Assembly: GCA_018806985.1 (NCBI GenBank)
Contig: JADANN010000429.1
Span: 1,054,001-1,118,000, forward strand
Direction: 5' to 3'
DNA from: Angiostrongylus vasorum
Lineage: Eukaryota; Nematoda; Chromadorea; Rhabditida; Metastrongylidae
DNA length: 64,000 nucleotides
Shown here: positions 47,305 to 60,300 of the stretch, piece after piece
Position numbering within the stretch: the first letter of the stretch is position 1
Layout of the letters: the number at the start of each line of letters is the position of its first letter
Notes under the pieces: model-generated
Told to the model about the DNA's origin: nothing
The model's input: the letters and a program-made list of their open reading frames with translations, nothing else
Databases searched by the model: none
Position numbers and translations under genes: made by a program

Positions 47305-50300
47305 ATGTTTGAGGGCGATGACGTGGAGGAGGAACAAGTTCAATTGCAGGCAGTTGAGATGTATGTCCTGTTCTACATTTTTTCGTGTCGGAAACCTTTA
47401 TTTCATCGTATTAGTGAAGAATATCTTAATCCATCGAAAGTTTCAGTGACGCTAACTATGAAGATCGCGTACAAAGGATTAAGTCGAACGACTTAATTGA
47501 TTTAAAGTTTGGTTTCGAACGCTATGTGGGAGCAGCAGAGAGGAGCTCTTGGCTGATTAATTTTCAACCCGTTAGTTTTTTTCTTATTTGTAATCTGCTC
47601 CTATGTTTAGTTACGGTACTCTTTTTAATACTGTTCTATTTTTCAGTCAGAAGTTATTGATGAGCAAAGCAAAGCGATATTATCTTCTGTGGATTTTTAT
47701 TTCATCGAAGATGGTGGCAGACGCTTTAAGGTACATTCTATTATTTCACTATGAGGCTTTTTGTGGTGATATTTGTTTTACTGATGTCTTGTCCGTTTGC
47801 TTTCCCAAAGGTTTACCGCCTCATCGTGGCTGGAAGGTGTTCCTGGGTGTCGGGCTGCAATGTACAGCGGGGGATTCATCCCTCAAGAAGGCCTCTCGAG
47901 CTGAGCAGTAGCCTAGCGTTCCCAGCAGGAAGTCCAGTTAAGAGTAAAGCAATACCAGGATCCACCACCGTCCTGATATCAAACTAGTCGCATGGTGGCA
48001 AGTCTCCCTCTGATTCACATGGGCGGCGGCTGCCTGTGGTGGTGACGACCTAGGGCAGACTTTGGCCAGGCTGACCTCGGGACTCTAGAGAAATACCAAA
48101 GCTAAACCACGAATACTCTGAAATATGGAGGTTGTGTTGGGCCCCGCACAACCAGTGAAGGCAGGCCATTCAGACCTCCAAGTAAGTTTTTTCTGTTTAT
48201 ATTTACTGTTTACTTATTTCTTGTAGGCTCTACATTTCCTTTGAAAGGTCTCAGTTCAAATGCCTTGCGACATCTTCTTCGTCCCATTTAGGTATCATAT
48301 CCTTTCCGGCCATATTTTTATATATGTACTACCGTTGGCAATGAACATCAAGTGGCATCATTTTTGTCTAAGAAGTATGGTTTCCTTACCTCTAATATTG
48401 TTGAAAAAGAAGATCTGGATTTGAAAAATCACCTTTCTGGGTTAAAAAGAATGTATATAAAGCTCTCATTTCCCAGCACTAGTGAGCTAGGAAGGGTAAA
48501 AAGGGATATACTTCCAAATGTTCGTAAGAACAAAGAGAGAATAAAGAGGGAGTCTCAGTACTGCTCGTACCTTGCAAGGAACATGGGAGAGTCCAGTTAC
48601 GATATACAAGATGACGACGTCATGTCTAACATTATAGACATTCGAGAATATGACGTGCCCTACCACATGAGAGTTGCTATCGATGAGAAGTTCTTTATCG
48701 GCAAATGGTATTCCGTGCGAGGTATTAGTGCAAATAGACGACCCAGTATAGTAAGCAATCCTGCTTTGATGATGCCTGTAGATCCTATCGTATTGGCATT
48801 CGACATCGAAACAACGAAGCTTCCTCTCAAATTTCCTGACTCTGCCAGTGATGAAATCATGATGATTTCCTATATGGTCGACGGGAAAGGTTTCCTGATT
48901 ATAAATCGTGACATCGTTTCTGAAGATATTGAACAATTTGAATATACTCCGAGAGAGGAGTTCAAAGGAGAATTCTCCATATTCAACGAGATCAATGAGA
49001 CAGCAACTATTAGAAGGTTTTTCGACCATATCTTGGAGGTCCAGCCAAACATCATTGTTACTTATAACGGAGATTTCTTCGACTGGCCCTTTGTTGAAAC
49101 ACGTGCTCGTATTCGTGGCATAAATATGATGGAAGAAATTGGATTTTCAAAGGACTCTGTTGATGAGTATAAAAGTCGAAATTGTGTTCATATGGATGCA
49201 TTCAGGTGGGTAAAGCGTGACTCCTATCTCCCCATGGGCAGTCAGAATCTGAAGGCTGTTGCTAAGGCTAAGTTGGGTTACGATCCGATTGAGGTAGATC
49301 CCGAAGAAATGTGCAAAATGGCTCGAGAAGAACCACAGAGTCTTGCAAACTACTCAGTTTCTGATGCTGTTGCGACTTATTACTTGTACATGAAATACGT
49401 CCATCCATTCGTTTTCGCCTTGTGTACGATTATTCCACTTGGAGCGGACGATGTGCTTAGGAAAGGATCAGGGACTTTATGTGAAGCTCTTCTCATGGTT
49501 GAAGCTTTCCAGCACAATATCATATTTCCGAATAAATTCGTAGATGCAGACGAAGCGAAATTTGCGAGCGATGGACATCGGATCGAATCCGAAACATATG
49601 TTGGAGGTCATGTGGAGGCCTTGCAAGCTGGTATTTTCCGTTCTGATATTCCGTGCAGATTCCGTTTGGCACCAGCAGCTTTGAAAAATCTGAGAGACTC
49701 TGTCCCAAAGACGTTGGAAAGAGAGCTTTTGAGAGAGTATAACATTTCCCTAGATAGTGTGTTGGATTTTGATGAGCGGTGTGCCGAGGTTCAAGAAACA
49801 TTCAACAATCTCCTTGCCATTCCTGCCAGAATGGAAAATCCACGAATATATCACTTAGATGTTGGTGCAATGTATCCGAACATAATTCTGACCAATCGAC
49901 TACAGCCTTGTGCTGTAGTCAACGAGGAAGTATGCATGGCGTGCTCGTACAATCGACCAGACGCTAAGTGCAAACGAGTCATGGATTGGGAATGGAGAGG
50001 AGAACTCGTTCCGGCTAGTCGGGGCGAGTTGCAACAAATCATCCAACAGCTAGAAGGCGAGACATTTGGCAAACCACCAAGAGCTTTTCATCAATTGGAG
50101 AAGAAAGAAAGACAATCCATCGAGAAGAAGAGGATACAGGATTATTCTCGTCGAGTTTACGGTAGAACTCATTTAACTCGCACTGAGATGCGTCAGACCA
50201 TGATTTGTCAACGTGAGAATTCATTCTATGTGGACACGGTAAAGGCCTTTCGCGATCGTCGATACGAATACAAAGAGTTATTAAAGAAAGCAAAGTTGTC

Positions 50301-53300
50301 ACTGAGTGAACTGCCAAGAGATGACTTAGCAAGCATTAAAGCAGCAAAAGGTCGCGTAACCCTATATGAGTCACTACAGCTGGCTCATAAGTGTATTCTT
50401 AATTCGTTTTATGGTTATGTTATGAGGAAAGGAAGTCGTTGGTTTTCGATGGAAATGGCTGGCATAGTTTGTCATACTGGTGCAAAGATTATCACTGAAG
50501 CAAGAAAACTTGTTGAGCAAATTGGCAAACCACTCGAATTAGACACTGATGGTATATGGTGCTTACTACCAGCGTCGTTCCCAGAAAATGTGACTTTTGC
50601 GCTCAAAAATAATAAGCGAAGATCGGTTACTATATCATATCCTGGAGCCATGCTTAACGCTCTTGTCAACGAAGGCTTTACGAATGATCAGTATCATAAT
50701 CTGCAACTCGATGGCTCATACACCATTTCTAAAGAGAATTCAATCTTCTTTGAGGTGGATGGTCCTTACCAATGTATGGTTCTGCCAGCTTCAAAAGAGG
50801 AAGGGAAAAAACTTAAGAAAAGGTATGCTGTATTTAATCTCGATGGATCTCTGGCGGAATTGAAAGGATTTGAGGTGAAACGCCGCGGTGAACTAAATAT
50901 CATCAAGCATTTCCAGTCAGCTGTTTTCAAAGCTTTCCTTCGTGGGTCCAGTTTAGCAGAAGTGTACGGAAGCGCTTCGCGTGAAGCTAATTATTGGCTC
51001 GATGTTCTCTTCACAAAAGGTGGCGAATTGACTGAGCTTGAGCTATTTGATCTCATTTCTGAGAATAGAAGTATGTCAAGAAAACTGGAAGATTACGGAG
51101 GCCAGAAAAGTACAAGCATTAGTACTGCCAGGCGACTGGCTGAGTTTCTTGGTACTGATATGGTTAAGGATGCTGGTCTTGCATGCAAATTTGTTATATC
51201 TCGTCATCCTTTAGGTTCACCTGTAACAGAGCGTGCTGTTCCTATTGCTATATTCCAGGCTGAGGATAAGGTGAAATGTCATTACCTGAAGCTGTGGACA
51301 AAACAGCCCAGTTTATCTGTGGATAAGATGAACATAAAAGAATTATTGGATTGGGACTATTACATTGAAAGACTTGGAAGTTGTATACAAAAAATTATTA
51401 CTATACCGGCAGCTTTGCAAGGATTGCCCAACCCTGTTCCCCGGATACCTCATCCTGATTGGCTTGCCAACAAACTGAAGAATCGCGTTGACATTCTACG
51501 CCAACCAAGAATCACTGATATGTTTCAAAAGAAGCCGCTGGACGAGTTGAATCTTTTGGTGAATGAACACGGAAAACGTTGTCGAGAAGATGAGAGTGTG
51601 GAGTCCACTGTTATTGGAAGTGAGGAGAAAGAGAACAAGTCAAAGAAGCAATGCCCGCTTCCGAAAGTAACGTCTAGTCGAATTGAGAAAAGAACGTTGA
51701 TGCAGCATGGCTTCGATGAATGGCTAAAGTTCCTTAAAATGAAGTGGCGATTACTCAAAGTATCTTGTGGAAACAGGAAAAGAGAATCAGGGCCTACTAT
51801 GGTCGAACGAATGATATCGCATACTCGGGAAGCAATGCGTGATAGAACTTGGCAGGTATTATCGATAGAGGAAACAAAGACACCAGGAATTTACAATATG
51901 TGGGTAGCGCTAGAAGGCCGAATGGATAGGTTCCAGTTGAGAGTTCCTCGGATGGTACTAATAAATGAAAAAGAGCCCGTTGAAAATAAGGAGGTCGTTC
52001 GACGAGTGCTTCCTCATCATAAGCCAGTTCACTATTTGTATGAGTACTCTATAAGTGGGAGTGTAGAGCAAAAACTTATGGATGAAATTAACGAGAAACT
52101 GTGCAGTTCACGTGTCGAGGGAATCTATGAGTCTCAAGTCCCACTAATTTTTCGAGCAGTTTCTCAAATTGGATGCCTTTGCCGTCCTCTCGCTCCCCCG
52201 CTTGGTGGAGTTTATTCGTTAGAGACTCTCAAAATGATTCCTATGTCATCTGGTGAATCATACCTTCCCAGGGATTTTGTGCGAGTGGTGTTCGTTTACA
52301 AGTTTTCCCAGGATAGTCGAGAAGTATGGGCAGTGATTGACGAAGGGACTTCGGCAGGATCATTTTTTATCGTTCAAAAGGGAGAAGTGGCAATGCCAAA
52401 TATGGACAAGATATACACTCAAGTATATGAACAGGAGAAAGAACAACTGGATTCAACAAGTAACATAAGTCCGGCGATCAAATTCACGACGCGTCATTTT
52501 CGCCTAGCTACTGAAGCTGAGAAAGAGATTAATAGGGTGATTCGAATGTGTCGAGAAGTCAGTCCCAAGCCAACGTTATTGGCCACGCTCACTGACGAAG
52601 AGCCACGCCAAATAGCAAAACGGGTAGTTAATCTTTCGCTGTTCCCTCATGTACGGATATCTGTCCAAGAACCAAGTTCTTTATTGAATGTGATGGAATG
52701 GCAAAGAGTGGTCGCAAAACGAATATGCAAGCATTTTTTCAACAGTTTCATATATATGAAGGACTATGCTGATTGGGCTCGGTATCTCCATGCCCCTATT
52801 GGGAGTGTCCCTAACGACGCTGGCATTTTCGGTCTAGATCTGTTCTTTGCGAGAAATCTGCAGCGAGCCGGACACGTTCTATGGGCTTCACCTTCAAGTC
52901 GACCAGATCTCGGTGGTAAAGAATTGGACGATCTTCGCTTATGCTCAGATTGGAAACCACTGAGCAAGGACGAAACTGTATTGTTGAACACGCCTTCATT
53001 TTGCGGTAGTTTCTGCGTAGAATTCGAGCTTGAGGCTGTTGCGGTTACTGCATTGGTGCAACGAGGTCGTTTGTTAGACGCAGAAGGAACTGACGATGCT
53101 GTCGCATTCGACTCTACGGTTGTATTACTATCCGATGCATATAGTGGTTTGCGAAATACAATATCGGCTTTCGACGAAGGCGCAGCTGTTGATGCTGCAT
53201 TGAAAATTCTGAAGCATATGTTAACGGAATGTGTCCGGGATATCGCTCACAGTGCGAACAAGCGTGCTGATCAAGTCGTTATGTCGCTTAGAAGGTGGCT

Positions 53301-56009
53301 CCACTCCCCAAATTCGCTTCTGTTTGACTCAGCGATTACTCGGAGTATAACAATTTTGGAAAAGAAACTTGTTTTGTTGCTAGTAGCGGAATGCGAACGA
53401 CTGGGATCGAAGGTCCTTCACGCTACACCGGCACGATTAGTTTTGGATACTGGTAAATGTGATAGAGAGCAAGGTGCTGCATTCACAGATTTGTTACTGC
53501 AGTCACTTGGTCAAAACCCCCTATTTGCTGCATTACATATGAGACCTATTCATAGATGGAGCACATTACTGTGGTATGACGCCTACAATCATACTGGTAT
53601 ATGCGACAAGGTAGTGGGTTGTACTGATATGGATAGCTCAGAATCTGCACAAAACAAAATGGAAACTCTACATCACTGGCGATTAGCCGATGACCTTCCA
53701 GTTGAAGGAGCCGTCCGAGAAGAGTTTCGTAAGATAGTAAGCGGTTATGTAATGTTGTTCAATCAACAAATGGATAGTGCGAATCTCGCTACAGACTCAG
53801 CTGCTGCGTTTCGAAATGATCTCGTTAAAACGCACATTGGACATCGTCTCTTCCGAGTTGTTTCGAAATTAGCTGGTCACCGTGTGACTCACTTTGCTGC
53901 TAGTAAACTAGTAAACGCAGTTAGTGCATTTCAATGTTTTTTTTTGCAAATTTTTTAAAATTTATATCGCTATTTCGTTTTCCTCCCAACGGATTTACCG
54001 CCTAATCGTGGCTGGGAGGTATTCCTGACTGTCGGGCTGCGATGTATAGCGGGGGATTCATCCTTCTGGCAGCGTTTCCTAAGCTGAAAAGGAGTCCAGG
54101 GTTTCCTTTCAGGAAGCCCGGCCAAGAGTAAATCAATACCAGGATCCACCACCGTCCTGATACCAAATTAGTCGCATGGTCGCAAATCTCCCTGTGATCC
54201 ACGAGGGCGGCGATTGCTTGTAGTAGTGACGACCTGGAGCACACTTTTGCTAGGTTTACCTCCAGACTCCAGGAAACTGCAGTGGCTAAGCCAGCAGAAC
54301 TCCGAAAAATAGGATTTATTCTAGGCCAGTGCAATCAGTTAAGACGAGCCATCCAAGTAAGTATGCGAGTGTTTCGTTTTGATTACACTCGTTTATTTCC
54401 ATTCGATTGTTTGATAAGAATTTGAATAAAACTTGAGTTGTTCATTAAGAATACTGGTGTACTTTTACGTTATTTCAGATCTACAAGGCATTGTCGTGCG
54501 ATTCAGCAGTAGAAGACAGCGTGGAAAATCTCCGCGAAAATCTCTATAGAATTTTGGATACTAGAGAGTTGCCGCACCCCAAAAATACAATATACCTACC
54601 GAGCATATTTTGTAATGACTGTTCTCTTGCAACGACTTTAGATGTAGGAGACAAAACGTCGTGGACATGCAAAGAGTGTGGAAAGGTATTTATTTAAATA
54701 CTTAGATAACCCGTCTTCATGTTTCATACAAGTTCTAGCACTTCCACTGGTTTCGTTCTTTTGAAACCGTGATCGTATTCGTGTGTGGTTGCGGCTGCCG
54801 TTCGAGGATCCGAAATTTGAAATCAGCTGTGAGCACAGCTGGTTTACCCGTCTAACGAAAACATAGGCCCATTTGTTTGGTTGTTTTCTTCGAGATCGTT
54901 TTGATTGTCTCAGGATACAATCTATTGTTCTCTTCTTCCATCTGTCGTCTTCCCTTTCCAATGTGTGACTGGACCATCAGTATTCACTCCTTAAGACGTA
55001 TTCTGCTTGGGCTAGCCAATGGGATATTTATGGAAGATCCGAACAATGAAAAAAGGCTTCGTGTTGAGAATGCAAGTTCATCCACAGAAGACATCGCATC
55101 AAGTGCCCTGTGTATTGTGTGTAAATGATTCGACAAAGATGAAGTATCGACTTATGTTTCCGTTGCATATTATAGATCTGGAATAACTGGCTCGTTAAAT
55201 AAGCGAGCACGTAGATAGGGATCGGCAAGCTAATCAACGGGCTTTGTCAGAGGACAGAGACTGGTCGTTACTGTTAGTTGTCTTTTACAGAGTTCTATCA
55301 GCTCGTTTTACATATTCATTGAACATCTGACATGATTCTTCACATATTGTGTAGAACCTAGCACTTTCTTCACTTGGTTTGTTGTGTCGCATCTGTCATT
55401 TACAAAGGTCTTCAGAATTGCGTGTGTTTGTCTGGTAACGAATTAATTTCCCCTGGAATTCTGGTTTAGTTTTGTTAAGGCGTTCCTACGATTTCATCGC
55501 AGGCAGTCACCGGTCTTTGCAGATCGGAGAGCTTTTCCCGGACTGGTGTGCTCACAATTTGCCGACCGCAGAGAGATGGAGACGTCCACTGCCCAAGCAC
55601 GGCTTCGAAACAACGACAATGGGTGTATTAGTTCCCGGCATCTCTGACCACTACACTTTCCCTGCCCTGGGTTCACCTTGTGCTTTTATGAGACTTTTTC
55701 TCATATTTTAATCAAGTCCACTTTTAGTTGTTCCTGAAGTCTTACATTGATGAAATGATTGCTGAGCGACTAAACACGTTGCTGACGGCGTTTCTTCTCC
55801 AAGACCACATTTGTAGTAAATGTAAATTGATCCGACAAGATAATCTGTCAAAGTACTGCGAGTGTTCTGGTACGTTCGTAAATGTCATATCTGCCGATGA
55901 ATTTCTTCGAGATATGCGAACAGCTGGTGAAATTGGAGAGGAATTTGAGCTACCTATGACGGTCGAAGTTAGTCGGTGGATAATAGCAGGGATAAACTTG
56001 GATGTTTAA
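47305..56009 (+). CDS. pole-1: DNA polymerase epsilon catalytic subunit (POLE1, B-family)
   Basis: Leading-strand replicative polymerase with 3'-5' proofreading, in the nucleus. Exons: 47305-47360, 47447-47570, 47647-47730, 48292-53919, 54479-54685, 55728-56009. All phases join, giving about 2126 residues (human about 2290). The N-terminus has the family blocks DLKFGFERY and SSWLINFQP. Exonuclease motifs: FDIETTKLPLKF (D259, E261), YNGDFFDWPFV (D349), YSVSDAV (D446). Polymerase motifs: LDVGAMYPNIILTNRLQP (D611), NSFYGYVMRKG, ELDTDGIWC (D839, D841). The iron-sulphur cysteines CMACSYNRPDAKC (C636, C639, C648) and MICQRENSFY are kept. A short ITDMF motif near 51515 resembles a PCNA-binding peptide. 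The inactive second polymerase module follows, then two C-terminal cysteine clusters: CNDC with CKEC, and CSKCK with CECSG. The start ATG lies behind a TTTTTAGGTTAG acceptor, which fits trans-splicing. All catalytic residues seen are intact. Confidence 0.97.
47805..48190 (+). repeat. family B in intron 3 of the polymerase epsilon gene
   Basis: Full-length copy from AAAGGTTTACCGCCTCATCG to a CCAAGTAAGTTTTTT tail, about 100 bases before the giant exon. Nearly identical at its right end to the copy at 61098. Confidence 0.75.
53984..54360 (+). repeat. family B in intron 4 of the polymerase epsilon gene
   Basis: Full-length copy starting CCCAACGGATTTACCGCCTA and ending CATCCAAGTAAGTATG. It accounts for most of the 559-bp intron. 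Confidence 0.75.
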
Positions 56010-56724
56010 AAACGGGTTAAACCTAACTATATGTCAGTCTAAAATAATGCAACTTATGTAATTGTAACTTGTAATATTAACACGTAGGCCATGAATAATC
56101 AATTTCTGCTCCAAGCATGATCATTTAGTAATGTAAACGTGGGCCATCATTATAAAATATGATATTTGCCACTAAGCATTACCTGGATGTCGACTATGAA
56201 GCGACCATATTCCCTTGTTGGAAAAATTCCTATATATTTAGAAAAGTTCATTTATATAGTTCTTACATCACTGTACTATAAAAATACCCATGGATCAATA
56301 CTTTAAATTGTGATCAAATGAATTCTCATCTAGATTTTTCCATGAGAACAGCTCATTATATGCTCATATAAACAGTTAGTTAACGTTAGATAATAAATAA
56401 TATCATAGTCGTCGAACAGCGAAGTATCGAATAGTGCAAACACGAGTAAGGTTTCCGTGCCACGAAACTTCATCACTTGAGCAATTCTTTCACCTGAGAA
56501 AAACGATTTAAGTTTCATGTGAATTTAACACTGAACGGGAACAATGGAAGAAAACGCAATGTAATTGCTTTTTATCTACTGCCCATTCTTCTTTCAAGGC
56601 ACGGTGTGATGTGAAATACTTCACGAAGTACAGAAAAAAGTAAAAAGAAAAGTAGGAACGGAAAGAAAGTAAAGAAATAGAAGTGATTTACATCATGCCG
56701 TTCCATGGGGAAAGAGTAGGCAGT

Positions 56725-56962
56725 AAATAATAAGTTAAAATTGTGATTATAACTATAGCGTCAGCTTAACTAGGTTCAGTGCCGATTTGGGCTCCCCAGA
56801 TCAATCCCACTGACGGGCGATTGATGATGGCAGAAATCGATAGAACTAGCCGAGAGACAGGCGAAACGAAGGACCCGCATGGTGTGGTGCAGAACCCGTT
56901 AGCTCTCAGAAAAGGAAATAGCGGGTTTGATCTCCACCGCAGACACTTGACACGCAGATATA
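56725..56962 (+). repeat. SINE family D
   Basis: Copy from GTCAGCTTAACTAGGTTCAG through GCATGGTGTGGTGCAGAACC, truncated before the tail. Confidence 0.7.
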
Positions 56963-57144
56963 CACACAACTCAGTGGATTGCTCTCCGATGCTAACTTAA
57001 CAGATAGCTTATTCCGACATCATGGAAAACATGAATGTGAGGAAAAGCACTGGCAAAGATTCATAGCAAGGGAAAAGTAAAAATACCAGGAAGCATGAGA
57101 GCAAAAAGTAACACAGAAAGCACTTCTTTTTTACTTAAATAAAT

Positions 57145-57300
57145 TCTGCTGACGCATGATTGCTGGCTGATTGCACCTACAGGTTAGAACACGGCTGAGA
57201 GAATGGAGAAACGAAGGACCCGCGTGGTGTGGTGGTGAGCGTGATAACCCTCGGAAAACGTAATAACGCGTTCGTTTCCCACCGCAAGTATGGGTGAGAG
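57145..57300 (+). repeat. SINE family D, partial
   Basis: Contains GACGCATGATTGCTGGCTGA and GACCCGCGTGGTGTGGTGGT, ending near CGTTTCCCACCGCAAG. Confidence 0.6.
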
Positions 57301-57386
57301 ATACCCGTGACTATGACGTGCCATACATCGGAGAGCCACTAGTCACCGTGTTGGTATACTCGTTGTAAGGTTACTCAATGGCAATG

Positions 57387-60300
57387 TCAACTCAGCTTGT
57401 GTGAAACCGTCAAGGGAAAAGCTTGATTTCCTAGATTTCTGAAAGCTCCTACTTGTTCAACAGATTTGAAACCAATATCCTCGTAAGCATTAAATGGGTC
57501 CTCTAATTTTCGTACAACTACTGCATACGCTGCCGCTACATTATCGGCCGTCCGTTGTTGGACGGTTTCCCTAAACAAATATTTGTGAGGAATTCTAATA
57601 AAATTCGCTATCTACTTCCTAAAAAAAAGTACTCCTACCTTGCACGGGCACTGCTGATCTTAGAAACCTGATCCAATTGGTACTTGTCTGGCTGTGCCAG
57701 AAATACGTCAAACTGTGCAAAAATACGGCTAACAGTGGCAGAGTCCATACCGGCTATGAGCGAAAGTGGTCCCTATGATTGAACGATTTCCTCGTTTAAA
57801 ACAATTAAACTCCACATTAAAATAAGATTCTAGGAACATTTTTTCGGTACCTGGTTTCGATCATGAGCAGCAGCTTTCTGATAAAGGGTAATAAAACCAG
57901 TATTTGCTAAAATGGTCGAAGCTTCTTCGGATACCAAAACATCCTCATTTCCCTCCATCTGAACTCAAAAAGTTGAACTATGCTAGATGAATTTCACGGA
58001 ACAGTGTAGAAGGGGAACGAATTTACCAGAGCTTTAATCATTTCTAATCGAGAGTCCGTAAATGGATAGAGGATAACCACCGAATAAATTGCTGTTAGAC
58101 AATTCAACGTATAGACGGCGACATCTAGTGGTGAATGTAGATGAGTAGCGGCAACTTGAACTGATCTGCACAGAGGGTCCAACACACAACCGAAAATTTT
58201 ATTGAACTCCTCTTCTGAATTCTTCCGCCCGACCATAGCGCCGTCGTGAGTTTCAAGCACATCTCTGAAATACGGAAAAAGTAAGCCGCAGAATGAAATC
58301 TTTCGGAAAAATGATTTTGAGCCAAATTGAAAAAACAGAACCTCAACATCATGAGAATCTGATGTACAGCAGGCACAGGAAGCAGATCGTAATCCGGTGC
58401 AGTCATCTGTAACCAAGAGAATTCACGAACGATACTTCTCCCAAAAAGAAAGTGTCAGGTTGAATCAAAAAGACAAAACCAACGAAGAAAACAGTTAAGT
58501 GACTAGACAACAGATTACACTAACCCTTGATAAGATCTTCTGCACAGCGGCACTAAGACCACTATAGAAGATGTTCAGCGTGAGTTGGTTCAATTCTTCA
58601 ATAGTACACGCTAGTTCCGAATCCACTCCAATCTCTGGGCTATAATAAAAGCGTTACCAAGGATACTCGGACAGCCAGTCCTAACTGGTTGTGCAGGCCC
58701 TAGCATAATCTCCATTTCTCTGAATTTTGCTGGTTTAGACATACTGTTTCCATGGAATCCCAAGGTCAGCTTAGCCAAATTCTGCTCCCAGGTCTTCACC
58801 ACCACGGGCAGTCGCAGCCCTTGTGGATCAGAGGAAGGTTTGCCACCATGCAACTGGCTTGATATTAGGACGGTGGTAGATCCTGGTTACCAGGGAGTAA
58901 TACAATTTAAACAGTAATGTGAAAAACGAACATCATTTTCTCCGTGTAGAAAGCAAAAAGTGCAGAAATACGAAATAGCACGACTGAGTCGGTTTCACCA
59001 GCAAGCGCTTGCTCCACCCGCAGCTGTAAAGATTAAGAATTAGAAACGAAGATACATAACCGGTCTAAAGAAGAAATAAGCGCAGAGTAAGGTATAATGA
59101 ATGCCAAAAAGTTAACGGAGTCGAGTGCCTGCCAAAAGACTTCCAATGGAGTTGTCACAATCGTTTCACAATGAGGAGAGAAAAAGCTACGCATGACCTC
59201 TAACAAAAGATAACTTTAGTGGTTTCTAGAAGTCTCAAAGAACGCCGATTTCGAAATATTGAAGCCCTAAATCTATCGAACGACGAAATAAAGAATAAAG
59301 GACAAAGTTCTGGGCGTTTATCAATCCCTGAGGAATGCGCCATGCATTCGACTTCATTAAGCATCGTTGGAGCTGACTGCATGCATATCTGGCCTTTACA
59401 ATGACTCGCGGTGGCTTACCGATGTATCGAGTCAGACTGCTTTCCTCTTTTACAAGTTTGGTACCAGTGCACCGAACCTGGAGGGACGAAAGGCTTGGTT
59501 GGCCTGGGCGTGGGGTTCGATTTCATATGTATTGCAGGGCACCTCCGACCACAACGCTGCACGTGCCCTTGACGTTAAAAATATAAAGGAAAATTGTACA
59601 TTTTCGTCAATATATACTACTCACTAACGAGTAATACTAACAACATACCTTGAAAAGGGCGGCAGAGAGCGCTGGATATTTTCGAAAGCAGACCAATCGA
59701 ATTATCTCGAACTACTAAATAGACATGAAAACAAATAACCACCAATATAAATAGTCTTGTTCTAAAACGAAACGGACAACCTTGAGGACTGCAGTCCTTA
59801 AACAGCATCTGGATCAGTTCACGTTCGCTCTCAATCGATTCATATATCCATGCCAGCATGTCTCCGATGTATCTGCAGTAATGGTACCAAACAGAACTCT
59901 GCAATACAATGGAGGAGCAGAAAAACATTAACAGTACCTAAGAGGATCATGACTCATTAACTCAATTGGCTTGCCATTACTGTAGGTGCCTTTTGTAAGA
60001 GCATCTATATATAGGTGAAGAATCTGATTTTTTCGAGCCATTCCCACTTCATCTGAAAAAGCACAGATTAGCGGAAGCTCAGTTATAAAATAAAGTTCTC
60101 GCCGCTGATCAAACCCTAAGGGATGTGCCATGCATTCGACTTTATTGAGCATCGTTGGAAGTGATTGAATGCATATGTGGCTTATAAAATGACCCGCCGT
60201 GACCTACCGGTGTGTCGAGTCAGTGCTGCTATCCACCCAGACAAATCTGATACCAATTTTCAGACCCCAGAGGGACCGAAACCTTGGTGAGCCAAGGGCA

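Larger units (their letters stand above)
56010..57386. other. convergent intergenic region
   Basis: Lies between the tails of the polymerase epsilon gene (+) and the COG6 gene (-). No gene seen. It is A/T-rich at 56010-56600 and carries two family D copies. No canonical AATAAA was found close to either stop; an AATAAT variant is about 35 bases after the polymerase stop, and TAATAAATAAT lies near 56390. Confidence 0.5.

Noticed and set aside
48487..49029. 180-residue antisense open frame within the polymerase epsilon exon
   Set aside because: It is the complement of strongly conserved polymerase coding sequence and has no family resemblance.
47305..56009. polymerase epsilon locus as a retrogene
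   Set aside because: Five introns join in phase at its ends, and all catalytic and cysteine motifs are intact. It is the ordinary gene with few internal introns.
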